Assembly: GCA_017893485.1 (NCBI GenBank)
Contig: JACEHZ010000589.1
Location: 788,501 to 852,500 of the forward strand
Source of the DNA: Hemerocallis citrina
Taxonomy: Eukaryota > Streptophyta > Magnoliopsida > Asparagales > Asphodelaceae
Length of the DNA stretch: 64,000 nucleotides
Direction: 5' to 3'
The notes under the pieces are model-generated. The model had not been told where the DNA came from and did not search any database. It saw only the letters and a list, made by a program, of their open reading frames with translations. The position numbers and the translations under genes are program-made. Below are positions 22,172-32,872 of the stretch, one piece after another (position 1 is the stretch's first letter; the number at the start of each line of letters is the position of its first letter).

Positions 22172-22432
22172 GTCTATCTTCCTGCCCATAGTTGTTTATC
22201 CCTAACATTTTAACTAACTGAATTATAACACATAGAAGAAAGTAATGACCATAATTAGTAAAAATATAAAGGAAGATTCTAGGGTATCAGTCTATGAAGC
22301 ATGTCTATCTTCCTGCCCATAGTTGTTTATCCCTAACATTTTTACTAACTGAATTATAACACAGAGAAGAAGTAATGACCATAATTAGTAAAAATATAAA
22401 GGAAGATTCTAGGGTATCAGTCTATGAAGCAT
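22172..22432. repeat. Tandem duplication, 131 bp x 2
   Basis: Unit 1 (22172-22302) and unit 2 (22303-22432) start with GTCTATCTTCCTGCCC and end with TCAGTCTATGAAGCAT. They differ at only a few positions, so the duplication is recent. Confidence 0.93.
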
Positions 22433-22971
22433 GGGTACTTCCAAACGTCCAACGTACCCGTATCGGGTGCGTATCAGATGCCGATACTCCTTGGGAGTTG
22501 GGTACTCCCAGGTGCATACCCAAGGAGTACCCAATTTTTTAGTACATTTCAACTTTTGGACATAATTATTTTAGATAAATATTTGGGGCCCTCGTGTAAT
22601 TTCTAAAACTTGATGTTTTATGCTAGGCTCAAACACAAAATTTCAGAAAGTCAAAGGTTTAAAAAGTGAAAGGTTGCAGTAGGATATAGAATTTCAGAAA
22701 GTCGAAGGTTTAAAAAGTGAAGTGGACAAAAAAGAGGGAACTGGGATGAAAGAGAAATAATACTCAGAGAGAAAACAACTAAGACATTTATAGAGAATAG
22801 TACTATTTCAGTCTATTAAGCACACCCAGATATTCACCCTTACAGCTTGATATTATTCAGTATTGGTTCAAAATAAGCAACATCCTATTAGATGAATCCA
22901 ATTAATAGATTTAAAAACAAGACGTGAATGAAGAGAGCAATACCTGCTGATTGAAAGCATATACTATCAAA
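22433..22971. other. No gene seen
   Basis: It begins with a GC-richer stretch of self-complementary words (GTACCCGTATCGGGTGC, TTGGGAGTTGGGTACTCCCA) that looks like the end of an unclassified repeat. The rest is AT-rich. Confidence 0.4.
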
Positions 22972-23181
22972 TCTATATAATAAAAAACAAAGAAAGCTAT
23001 CAAGTGACTCTCATTCAATCTCCCCAAAATTAAAGGCCTAGATCTAATCTCACAAAATATATTTTCCCTCGCAAAAGTTTTTCCCACAAAACTCAAATTC
23101 AAATCCCCTCCAAAACAACTCCTTTATTTATTTAATTATTTCTCTCTCTCTCTCTCTCACTCTCTCTCTCTCTCTCTCTCT

Positions 23182-23229
<48 letters not shown>

Positions 23230-23433
23230 TTAAGGAAACATGGACTTTTATACCCCAATTTATAATTATTTTTCAACATTTACTAATGGAAACATGGACT
23301 TTTATTACAACTAATTATTGTCATACTATTCAAACTTGAGCTACATAATTGTTGATTTACTGTTTATAAGGCTTTTCATATGATGTATCGTCTTGAAGAC
23401 GTGCCGTAGGCACGTGCCCACGGGCAAATCTAG
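22972..23433 (+). mobile_element. Non-autonomous Helitron copy A, 462 bp
   Basis: The 5' end is A|TCTATATAATAAAAAACAAAG and the 3' end GCCCACGGGCAAATCTAG|T, with a GC hairpin about 10 bases before CTAG. Insertion lies between A and T without TSD, the Helitron hallmark. There is no RepHel coding region. (CT)n and (AT)n runs lie at 23140-23227. Confidence 0.88.
23140..23227. repeat. (CT)n followed by (AT)n microsatellite
   Basis: A long CT run then an AT run inside Helitron copy A. The corresponding site in copies B and C has only GA-rich patches. Confidence 0.9.
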
Positions 23434-23459
23434 TTATCTATCAAATTATACTCAAATTT

Positions 23460-24425
23460 AGAGCAGTACATCTAAATAAGCATATGGCTAGTCATTTAGC
23501 ACTTGTCATGGATGTTTTACACGTCATCCTTCTCTCCAATTATCCATCAAAATAGTTATCTCGGATTGAGAGAGCGCCATGGTAGGAACAAAAAACTTCA
23601 ATCACTATCGACAATCTGAATTCGAGGTAGATCCTAGAAAGAGGGTGACTCGGCAAAACTTAATAGGTTAACCAACTAACTTTAAGGAAAATATAACCTT
23701 TCGCTCCAGCATTTTAACTTTACAAGACCAACAGATGGCCACTAAAAACTTCCCTCAAGTAAAAAAAAATCGTTCAGGAAAAAAGAGGACATAATCAGAT
23801 TGCTATGCAGAGTTGTACTCATCTCAAATGCATGATTAAAAAAACCAAAGCGCTATATGAAAATACAGTTCCTAATGGATTCCAACGTTAGGAAAATAAA
23901 ATAATTTTTTTCCAAAAGAAAGGGCAAACCTGACAAAGATTACTCCATTCCATGAAAATGTTTCAATTTTAATAATCAAAGCGCAGGTTTATCCCCCTTG
24001 ATCACAAATCCAGTAATTTCTTAAATATTTAGTTTTTTAGCCAAAACCAGCTATTCAACATATAACTTAAAGAGAACAACTCCGGTTATATCAAATTATC
24101 TTAAACAGAATGGAAAGAAAAATTTGCTTTTTGATGTGTTCTACAGCATATATTTCTGTATTTTATGGAACACTCTTATGCTGCGCTGTTAGGCAACTAA
24201 AACTGAAGAAGTGTACTCATACTTGATACTACATAGGTTCTACGTTAATGTGGAGTTTGGATAAATTGTACTTGTACCAAGCTAAAAGAGTACAACGGAA
24301 AGGAAAAGATCCCCCAAGACACATAAGAAAAGAGATGAGAGACACAGCAAGGAAGAACAAAGATTTGACCATTAGTTCCCGACGTAATACCCATCAAATC
24401 ATCAATATTAAGCCAATAGGGGACT
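23460..24425. repeat. Downstream copy of the diverged segmental duplication
   Basis: It is colinear with 21290-22010, with small indels. The Helitron lies next to its start. Confidence 0.6.
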
Positions 24426-24682
24426 AGATATAGTTGTCAAATTGCGATACATATCGAATTGTATCATATTGTATAATATCCTAGCACAAATTCGGGTGTA
24501 GAAATGCAGCAATTTTCAAAAACAATGGGATGCGGGTGCAGCTGGGATTCGGCTAATATTTAAATAATTATTTTATATATTGTATATTTATTAATATTTA
24601 TATCTTTGTGTAAAAAACGAAAATCATTATCAATAATCATTCATCAATCACGATATTCAAAATAATAATATAGCACAATAAA
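24426..24682. other. AT-rich stretch, no gene seen
   Basis: It contains 'gatacatatcgaattgtatcatattgtataatatc', an AT-rich partially symmetric stretch, and nothing I can classify. Confidence 0.4.
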
Positions 24683-25664
24683 CAACAACAAAGCCTTTTT
24701 CCCAACTAGTTGGGGTCGGCTACATGAATCCCGGTTTTCCATTCTGCTCGGTTTAGTGCAATATCTTCTGTAAGGTCACAAGTTATCATATCTTTTTTCA
24801 CCGTTTTTATCCAAGTTAGTTTAGGTCTTCCTCTACCCCTAACTCTACCCTCAATACTTATCAAATCGCTCTTTCTAACGGGGGCACTACTAGGTCTACG
24901 TGTGACATGTCCAAACCATCTGAGACGATTCTCTCTTAACTTATCTTGGATTGGAACTACCTTTAGCATGTCTCGTATATGCTCATTTCTAATTTTATCC
25001 TTTCTTGTTTTACCACACATCCATCTTAGCATCCTCATCTCCGCTACACTCAATTTTTGGACATGTTGTTTCTTTGTTGCCCAACACTCTGCTCCATACA
25101 TCATTACTGATCTAATAGCCCTCCTATAAAATTTTCCCTTCAACTTCAAAGGTATACGTTTGTCACACAAAATACCACCGACACTTCTCCACTTGAGCCA
25201 CCATGTTTGGATCCTATGTGTAACATCTTCACAAATCTCCCCATCTCTTTGAATAATCGAGCATAAATATCGGAAACGGTCTCTCTTAGGTATCTCTTGG
25301 CCATCAAGGTTCACTACTTCCTCAGTTGTGTTCCGAGTATCACTAAAAGTACACTCCATATACTCTGTTTTAGTTGTTCTTATTTTAAAATCTCTAGCTT
25401 CCAAAGTTTCTCTCCACAATTCTAATTTAGCAATGACTCCTGCTCTAGTCTCGTCAACTAAGACGATGTCATCCGCAAAAAACATACACCAAGGCACCTC
25501 ATCTTGTATTCCTCGTGTCAATTCATCCATAACCAAAGTAAAGAGGTAGGAGCTTAAAGCCGAATCTTGGTGCAAACCTACTGTAGTAGGAAAATCGCTG
25601 GTCTCTCCTGTGGTTATTCTAATTGTGGTTGTTGCCCCTTGATACATATCCTTAATTACCTCAA
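24683..25664 (-). mobile_element. 5'-truncated RTE-type LINE
   Basis: Only the C-terminal RT part is present. The 3' end, on the left, has a short (GTT)n-type tail, as in RTE elements, which lack long poly(A). The 5' truncation point falls at a foldback (25645-25678). Confidence 0.75.
24706..25647 (-). pseudogene. RT C-terminal half of the RTE-type LINE
   Basis: The frame is open for 313 residues. It begins at the MYQGATTTIRT-type segment that precedes RT motif B and continues with GLHQDSALSSYLF (usually GLHQGSALSP, so partly altered), CMFFADDIVLVDET with an intact FADD catalytic box, and then FRYLCSIIQRDGEICEDV. The C-terminal region RMLRWMCGKTRKDKIRNE...RLRWFGHVTRRP is typical of plant RTE elements. 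The endonuclease and N-terminal RT are missing, so it cannot move by itself. Confidence 0.88.
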
Positions 25665-25678
25665 TAATTAAGGATATG
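25645..25678. repeat. Perfect inverted repeat, 14-bp arms, 6-base loop
   Basis: CATATCCTTAATTA and its exact inverse TAATTAAGGATATG flank CCTCAA. One arm is RTE coding sequence (VIKDM); the other is an inverted copy just beyond the truncation point. Confidence 0.95.
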
Positions 25679-25799
25679 GAGGTCTTGGTGTATGCTGTTT
25701 GAAGTTGTTATAAAACAGTCTTAAAACATTACACTATCCTTCAATGTATCATCCACTACCCAAAATGGGAACAATACATAAACAAAAAACAACTACAAA

Positions 25800-26650
25800 A
25801 GTGATCATTCTTCAAGCGAGATAGCATCATTATCATCATCCCCCACTTCATTCTCCACAAAAAGCATGGCCTCAATTTCGGGCTCATCAAGAGAGAGGTT
25901 TGTAACTTCAATAGTCAATCTCTCTTATTCAATAAATTTCAGCTATTAATCAATTTTTCTTTCTTCTAATTTTTGTCAGGAATCAAGCATCAAGAACAGC
26001 AAGCATGGAAGAAAAAAAAATTAATGTCAAGCATTCAAGCATGGTGAAAAAACAGCAAGCATTCAAGCATCAAAACCAACTCCAATATATAAAAAACAAA
26101 ATGCATCAAGCATTGTAAAAAAAAACAGCAAGCAAGCATCAAGCATCTTGATTACAAAGAAGTGAAACAACATGAAGCATATTTATGTATAATTGATCTG
26201 AATAAAGACAGTAATCAACTAACAGGGAATGACATATCAACAACAACAACAAAAATCCTAAATAACAGGGAATGGAGCTTTAAATAATGAGAGGCGAGCA
26301 CCAGGCAAAATTCATCAAGCATCAAGCAAACATCATCAAAAATCAAAGTCATACCTACGTTTGTTGTGAGAGGGGGAGAGGTGACAGCGGATGACGGTGG
26401 CAGCGGTGGGTGACGACGGAGAGAGGAACAGGCGACGGCAGAGGAAGAAACGACGACGGAGAGAGGAGGAGGCGACGGCGGAGAGAATCGGAGGCAGCGA
26501 CGGAGGAGAGAGAGGAAATGGCGCGGCGTAGGAAGAGGCGAGGGTGGGTCGGGTTCGACGGCGGATTTGGGTTTTGATGGATTTGGGGATTTAGGTTTTA
26601 GAGAGAGAGAGGGAGAGAGAAACGTAAGAGAAAGAGACAGAAAGTCAGCC
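25800..26650 (-). other. Exon-like remnants, possibly of a hAT-type transposon gene
   Basis: On the minus strand, 26360-26640 is a GC-rich leader-like segment with (CTCTCTC)n, CCGCCGTCGAACCC and CCGTCGTCGTT runs, ending in a GTAGGTATG donor-like site. At 25812-25895 an open segment reads LSLDEPEIEAMLFVENEVGD with an acidic end and a stop. Between them lie many 'aagcattcaagcatc' words. The acidic C-terminus with DEPEIEAMLF resembles hAT transposase tails, but no transposase core is present. The assignment is weak. Confidence 0.25.
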
Positions 26651-26699
26651 TATTTTATGGTTTTTGTTTTTGTATATTTTTTTTAATTAAAACCCAACC

Positions 26700-26940
26700 G
26701 CATCCGATCCAAAGAGGGGGATGGGACTTGGAGTTTGCTCCTCCAAGATCTCAGGTTCGAACCCCTGGGTTCCCAAAAGATGGGGATTAAATACCTCTGG
26801 GTGGCCAGTGACCTCTACCCGAAAGGGTAGTGCTACAACCCGTAACAAGCGCGGGATCCTGGCCACGGGACTGGGATTAGTCTGACCCATAGAGGGGGAT
26901 GGATACCCAGTATAATCAAAAAAAAAAAAAAAAAAAAAAG
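26700..26940 (+). mobile_element. Probable tRNA-derived SINE
   Basis: A Pol III B-box-like GGTTCGAACCC lies about 55 bases from the 5' end. Typical SINE body words follow, including the short hairpin CTCTACCCGAAAGGGTAG, and the element ends in about 21 A residues (26919-26939). No TSD could be fixed because other repeats abut both ends. Confidence 0.6.
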
Positions 26941-27023
26941 CAGATTTTAATTTTTAAATAGATTTGCCCCGTGGGCACTTGCCTACGGCACATATTCGGA
27001 ACAATACAGTATATAAAAAGTCT

Positions 27024-29361
27024 TTTTTTTGATGAAACGGATAGAGCCCGAAGACTCCAACCAAACAATCAAATAAATAATCAAAAGTATACAAGGGGGC
27101 TTTACCAGAGGTAAAACAAATTACAACTAGAGACATAAATGAACACTATGTACAGCAAAATCCATACCGCTAAAGAGGGTAGGACTAAGTACAATAATAA
27201 AGAAACAGGAGAATCAGCTCCGGCAGTGGAGGAAGAAATGCGACAGCTGCGATGAGCAGACGCCACGACCGAGTAGCCCCTGGCCTCGCGAGGAGCACTG
27301 AACAGCGCTCAGACTGGATAGAAGCTAAATGGCCTCCAAGGCGAAAACAACCGCTCAAGAAGCCGACTGAGCCGCCGACATCCACAATACCCAATTAAGA
27401 ATTAAATCCCTCATACAGATGAGCAGCAAAGTGACGAAGCATTATGACTAGACTCCATCGACGAAGGGAATAAAAAGCCATCATCAAAAAAACAGAGAGC
27501 AAGTAATCAAACCCGCAAGAATAAGCCAGGGTATACACCCAAACAGGAAATTCATCCCTGCTAAAACCACCTCAACAATCCGATGCACAACTAGAGAAAA
27601 TAAACCATCCACAACCATACAATCAGTCAAAGAGAGTAACAATCACAGCAGAGAGGAAGCCAACATAACATCTAAGCCAAATTAATCCGACAAGTACTAC
27701 AGAGAAAGAAAGAGCATTAGAGAGACATGGTATCACTTAAAAGTCATACAAGCCAGAGGAAAAAGAAGTCTGCAGGGCCTATAAAGAGCCGGCAAATACA
27801 AAGTCAGCCGAACAAACCCAAAAACACCCACAAATCCCGCTCCCGTAGGGGCTAAACAAAAAGGGAAGCCACTGCAGAACAGACCACTAAGACATCACAA
27901 AATACATTAGATCAGAGAAGTATACCCAGAATTATCCATGCATTCAAAATGATCAAGAAAAAGCAAGCCAGTGAGCAAGAAAAAGAAATATAAAGCATGA
28001 AAGAAGTAAGATAAGCAAATAGTTAAATAGCTTGAAGATTATAGAGACAATTAACAGACTGCAGTAATTTCTCCGACGCCAAAGAGGCATGCTCTTTGAA
28101 AGCCGGGCTTGAAACCCAAGAGTTGAAGAGGAATAAAAAATCTTCGATAATAGCCGCGATCGATTTGCATCGATGACGGAATATTCTACCATTTCTTTCC
28201 TTCCAAATGATCCAAATGATGGTATGAGTCGCTAAAATCCATGCACTTCGATACAAACTGTCCGAAGGCGGGAGAGACCAAACAGAGGTCAAATGAAGGG
28301 GAATCACTCTCGTATTCCAAGCTAACGAATTAATCTTCCAAAGGGGGATAATGAAAGGGCATTGGATGAAGAGGTGGTTGACGTCTTCCGGAAGTTGATT
28401 GCACAAAGGGCAAAGTTGCCCCCATGCCAAATTCCTCTTATTTAAGACCTCAACAGTAAGAAGTTTGTTATTAAAAGCTAGCCAAGAATTGATTTTGACT
28501 TTGATGGGAACACAGGGTTCCCAAATGAAACGCGACAGCGAGTATCGCATCCCTCTTGAATTGAGAAAACAATAGAAAGAGTTCACCGTGAAGACTCCAG
28601 ACGCAGTCCAGCGCCAGGAGATGCCCTCGAAGGCGGACCAAGAGTAACCATTAAGGAGATTTAGAAGGTTATGAAACTGATCAGTGAGTTGAGCCGGAAG
28701 GGCAATACTGAAGGGGATAATCCAGTATCTAACATTATCAATACTGATGAAGGAATCTGCTACGGAGGCAGCTGGAAAAACAGCCAGACTGTATAAAGAA
28801 GGAAAAGCCGAAGATAGCTTAGTGTTGCCGATCCATAAGTCGGACCATAAGCTAACAGTGGATCCGTTAGCACAAACCTTTGATATGCTACACTGAAAAG
28901 CGCTAGACGCTTTCCACACCCCCTTCCAAAAAGGAGAGGCGCGTCGAGGGGGTAATTCCAGGAATTCCCACCAGTTGGACGACGATCGATAGTTTTTGAT
29001 ACAACTCATCCAAGGGAGATGATCAAGCGTGTGGAATCTCCACAGCCACTTGCCAAGAAGGGCGAGATTATGGGCTCTGAGGTCCAAGACGCCGAGACCC
29101 CCTTCGTCTCTAGGAGAGCAGATTAATTTCCAATTCGCTAGATGCGAACCCGGGTTATAGGCCGGCGAACCCGACCAGAAAAAATTACTTCTAATCTGAT
29201 CAAGCCGTTTGATCACCCAGGAAGGTAAGAAAAAGAAAGACATGAAATATTGGGGTAAGGCGGATAGAACCGAATTGATGAGTATTAATCTACCTCCTCT
29301 AGAAAGGACTTTACCAGCCCAAGCAGAGAGCCTGTGCTCCACTTTGTCAATGAGAGGAACC
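27024..29361 (-). mobile_element. 5'-truncated L1-type LINE, 2338 bp
   Basis: It is flanked by the 17-bp TSD CAGTATATAAAAAGTCT (27007-27023 and 29362-29378). The 3' end, on the left, is a short poly(A) preceded by CCGTTTCATC, the same end as the LINE at 30.8-37.5 kb. The 3' UTR is about 1 kb (27024-28022). Confidence 0.92.
28023..29361 (-). pseudogene. LINE ORF2 C-terminal part
   Basis: About 446 residues are open from the truncation point to the natural stop. The frame covers the end of the RT (VDKVEHRL-type thumb, LLSRGGRLILINSVLSALP) and the C-terminal zf-RVT zinc-binding region (LCPLCNQLPEDVNHLFIQC). The same region of the LINE at 33-36.5 kb is similar throughout, so both belong to one family. 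It lacks the endonuclease and the RT catalytic core. Confidence 0.9.
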
Positions 29362-29893
29362 CAGTATATAAAAAGTCTTGTAAACAGTAATACAACAATT
29401 ATGTAGCTCAAGTTTGAATAATATGATAATAATTAGTTGTAAATAAAAGTCTATATTTCCATTAGTATATGTTAAAAAAATAATTATAAATAAGGGTATA
29501 AAATCCAACTTCTTAGAACTTTGAGGGTGAAAAATAATAAAATTTAACTATTGAATAAATATTTACTATTTTCAATGTAACATGAACAATTAAAAAAACA
29601 TAAAAAATTCGAAAATTTACAAACCTGAAATCTGAAAATCTAAATTTCTAAGTAAATAAAGAGAGAATGAGAGAGACAGAAATATATAGAGAGAGAATGA
29701 GAGAGATGTAGAGAGAGAAAGAGAAATAATTAAATAAATAAATGATTTTTTTAATTATTTTTTTTGAGTTTTGGGTTTGAAATATGAGTGGGGGGGGGGG
29801 GGGGGGGGATTGTGAGGTTAGATTTGGGCCTTTGATTTTAAGGGGATTGAAGAAGAGCCACTTGATAGCTTTCTTTGTGTTTTATTATATAGA

Positions 29894-30433
29894 CTAGATT
29901 TGCCCATAGGCACGTGCCTACGGCACGTCTTCGAAACGATACATCATATGAAAGTCTTGTAAACAGTAAAACAACAATTATGTAGCTCAAGTTTGAATAG
30001 TAAAAGAATAATTAGTTGTAAATAAAAGTCCATGTTTTCATTAGTATATGTTGAAAAATAATTATAAATGGTGTGTAAAATCCAACTTCTTAGAACTTTG
30101 AGTATGAAAAATGATAAATTTTAAGTATTGATAAGATATTTGCTATTTTCAAAGTAACATGAGCAATAAAAAAATGCATAAAAAATCTGAAAATTTACAA
30201 ACCTGAAATCTGAAAATATAAATTTATGAGTAACTAGAGAGAGAATGTGAGAGAGAGAGAGAAATAAATAAATAAATAAATAAATAAAGGACTTGTTTTG
30301 GGAATTTAAATTTGAGTTTTGGGGGGACTTTTAGGCGGAAAAATATATTTTGTGAGGTTAGATCTGGACAATTGATTTCAACCATATTGAATGAGAGTCA
30401 CTTGATAGTTTTCTTTGTGTTTCATTATATAGA
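29894..30433 (-). mobile_element. Non-autonomous Helitron copy C, 540 bp
   Basis: The 3' end, on the left, is CTAGATTTGCCC on the plus strand, with the GC hairpin, and the 5' end at 30433 is followed by T. It abuts copy B head to tail, so the A at 29893 serves both as the end of copy B and as the target A of copy C. It is colinear with copy A. Confidence 0.88.
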
Positions 30434-30844
30434 TATAAAATAATAGAACATGCTTCTCGCCGCACCTTGTAAGTGTCCCACTATACCTGAGTCCAATACG
30501 AGTCCGACTCGAATACAGACGCATCCGTGAAGATATCATAAGGTAAGTAATTCATGCCCACAAAATCTAGGCAGTAAATGATACTACAACGTAAATGATC
30601 TTATTCCATCAAAATATTGGTGAATTTAAATCTTTTAAATAGTAAGATCCAAGGATACACAAAATTCAGTTTTTTTAAAATTAAAAAAAATAATTATGCT
30701 ATGAGCAGATACACACAGTTTCAATGACCATCAAGTCCACAGAGATTCATCTTTTTCATCTTTCCATGCAATGGACCTCAACTAAACAAACATCACCACA
30801 GAATGATTCATTGACTCCCAAAGTCCACAGAGATTAATCTTTCC
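30434..30844. other. No gene seen; short direct repeat
   Basis: The words 'agtccacagagatt' and 'ctttccatgcaa' occur twice (about 30738-30775 and 30820-30852), the second time running into the LINE ORF1. The early part (30450-30550) is an unclassified GC-richer repeat. Confidence 0.4.
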
Positions 30845-32245
30845 ATGCAATTGCCAGTTCCCAAACCGCCTATCCCCCAGAAGCAGCCATCTCCTTCCAA
30901 TCCTTCCTTGCTTCCCACTCCCCCTTCAGAGGTGCGCAAGTCTACCAGTCCTCCTCCTCCCTCGGATTCTTCGTCTCAGCTTTCGCGTTCTGCCAAGCTC
31001 CCTATTACTCAGGTTTTCATCCCTAAAACTGAGTTATCTGATCGCCTTGTTTATTTTGGTAGCTTTGGTGCGATTGCATTCTCGGGTGGAACGGTTCCTT
31101 TCTACACTGTCAATTCATTCCTTAGCAACTATTGTAATGTATCGGACTGGGATTGGGTGCTCTATAACTGTTCTAACGGTGATTTGGTCATTCACTGCCC
31201 TTCTTCTAAGATTCTGGAGGATCTTATCGCCAATCAATCGCTTACTATTGGTACCATCTCTTTATCAGTGCGGCAATGGGTGAAGATTCCCCCTTCTTCT
31301 TCTAAAGATCTTCATATTCCTGATACTAAAGTATCTCTGGTGGGTCTTCCCCCATTCTGCGATTCTCTCCGTCTGGTTGGAGAGATGGCCAAGTGTGTGG
31401 GAGAGATCGTCAGCATTTCATCTAAGTCCAGATTGGCCTCTGGCAGTCTTCAAATTGAGGTTGTTTTTCGTTGCTTCTCCTCTCCGGAGCGTATTGAAGC
31501 CTTTGTCCTCACGGATGGTGTTTCTTCTTTTCCAGTATCGGTTCTTTATCAAGACGCCAAGTCTGGTAGCTTGGGACCTCCTATCCCTCTTCCCAGTTCC
31601 AAATCCTTGCCTCTGGATGCTGATCTCACATCATCATTTCACCCAGGTGCCTCATCGTCATCTAAGCCAAAAGCTCTTATTGTGAAATCTAGTGGTGCTG
31701 GAGTTTCGCGCAGCAAACGTCCTTCTCCTTACAAGCCTCCTACTCATCCCTCCATCCCCAAAGTCTCACCTTCGAAATCCCCTAATTTGGTTTGGATCAA
31801 CCCTGATCGTCATCTTTCTAAGGCTGGCTCTAATACTGCAACTTCTGTTACTCCCTCTCCCTCCCTCACTGCGGCTCCTCAGCCTATCTTCTCTCCTGCC
31901 GCTCCAGTGATTGAGTCGCCTTCTCTAGGTGCTAAGGACAAGAAATCTTCTTCTTCGTGGCCAGCTTGGGAAGTTAACCCGAATTTTAAGTCTGATTGGG
32001 AGCTTTTCCAACAGCTCGCGCACTTTCCCACTCCGAAGAAGTCGAAACCTGCTTTCTCCCCATCCAAACCTTCTTCTTCCCTGCCTTCCAAAGAGTCAGC
32101 TTGGATTGAACAGGATTCCCTCTTATCGGAGGAAGAGGCGGAGCTGGCAAGTGGTCCTTCTCAAAAGGTATTCGATGTATTTATTTTTCAGCTCTCTTTT
32201 GATGATGTTTATTTTGTTGCTGTTACTGTGTTCAATTTATTTTAG
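30845..32245 (+). CDS. LINE ORF1 protein
   Basis: The product is 466 residues, Pro/Ser-rich at the N-terminus (about 1-50). A globular part at 60-230 contains VSLVGLPPFCDSLRLVGEMAKCVGE, which resembles the DUF4283/RRM-like domain of plant L1 ORF1 proteins. A long Ser/Pro-rich tail follows, with WPAWEVNPNFKSDWELFQQLA. It presumably binds the LINE RNA. It ends at TAG 32243-32245. A GT donor-like (32168) and TTTCAG acceptor-like pair nearby makes an alternative spliced end conceivable. The true start could be further upstream. Confidence 0.65.
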   Translation: MQLPVPKPPIPQKQPSPSNPSLLPTPPSEVRKSTSPPPPSDSSSQLSRSAKLPITQVFIPKTELSDRLVYFGSFGAIAFSGGTVPFYTVNSFLSNYCNVSDWDWVLYNCSNGDLVIHCPSSKILEDLIANQSLTIGTISLSVRQWVKIPPSSSKDLHIPDTKVSLVGLPPFCDSLRLVGEMAKCVGEIVSISSKSRLASGSLQIEVVFRCFSSPERIEAFVLTDGVSSFPVSVLYQDAKSGSLGPPIPLPSSKSLPLDADLTSSFHPGASSSSKPKALIVKSSGAGVSRSKRPSPYKPPTHPSIPKVSPSKSPNLVWINPDRHLSKAGSNTATSVTPSPSLTAAPQPIFSPAAPVIESPSLGAKDKKSSSSWPAWEVNPNFKSDWELFQQLAHFPTPKKSKPAFSPSKPSSSLPSKESAWIEQDSLLSEEEAELASGPSQKVFDVFIFQLSFDDVYFVAVTVFNLF

Positions 32246-32872
32246 TCGGTTTTTTTGAGTTTAGACTGCTCTTTTTTCGGGTGTTTTCGTCCCCCTTGCG
32301 GGAACACTTCTTCTGTTCTTGCTTCCCTTAAATGGACTTCCTTTTTTCTTGCGGCAAAAGCCCGAGAATTATTAGCTTTCTCTCCTCTCTGTATAGCTCA
32401 GTCGGTTGAGCATTTTTCTTCTGTCTCTGTTAGCAAGGTTAATTCTTCAGGCCTCTCTCCCTCGTCTATCGTTTGGGAGGAATGTCCCGAGAGGCCCTCT
32501 TCCTCTCAGGAGGAGGAGGCCTCCTCATCTTTGCACTCCCCCTCCACTCCTCCTAAACCTCGCTTCATTAGAGCGAGTGCGTGCATTCAGGCTAAATATT
32601 CTCACCTACCAGTTTATTCGGGATTGCCTGAGATGGATTATTCTCCCAGTGCTGAGCTGCGTCAATTGCAGCCGTCCCATTCTTCCCTTATCCCTTCCCA
32701 ACGTTTAGGTTCCATTTTTGTTCCCATCTTCGACTCCCTCTCCAACCTGGAGCTTGCTTCTTCTGCCCAAGGTCTTGGATTTATTATAGATCCTTTGGAC
32801 TCACCTCGTATTCGTTCTCTTAGGAAGAAAGAATATTCTAGAGTTAAGGAGTTCCGTTCTTCCAATGATTAG
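32246..32872 (+). CDS. ORF1 continuation or second small LINE frame
   Basis: The same frame as ORF1 continues after TAG 32243-32245 to a stop at 32870-32872, about 208 residues, Ser/Pro-rich and ending SRVKEFRSSND. It has no early ATG, so it would need readthrough or splicing, or it is a decayed ORF1 tail. Its stop overlaps the ORF2 start by 8 bases. No domain is recognisable. Confidence 0.45.
   Translation, partial: SVFLSLDCSFFGCFRPPCGNTSSVLASLKWTSFFLAAKARELLAFSPLCIAQSVEHFSSVSVSKVNSSGLSPSSIVWEECPERPSSSQEEEASSSLHSPSTPPKPRFIRASACIQAKYSHLPVYSGLPEMDYSPSAELRQLQPSHSSLIPSQRLGSIFVPIFDSLSNLELASSAQGLGFIIDPLDSPRIRSLRKKEYSRVKEFRSSND

Larger units (their letters stand above)
26958..29893 (-). mobile_element. 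Non-autonomous Helitron copy B, split by a LINE
   Basis: The 3' end, on the left, has the hairpin and AAATCTAT, with CTAG mutated to CTAT. The 5' end at 29893 is TCTATATAATAAA on the minus strand. Sequence resumes on the far side of the LINE (29379 onwards), colinear with copies A and C. A G17 run lies at about 29791-29808. Confidence 0.8.
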
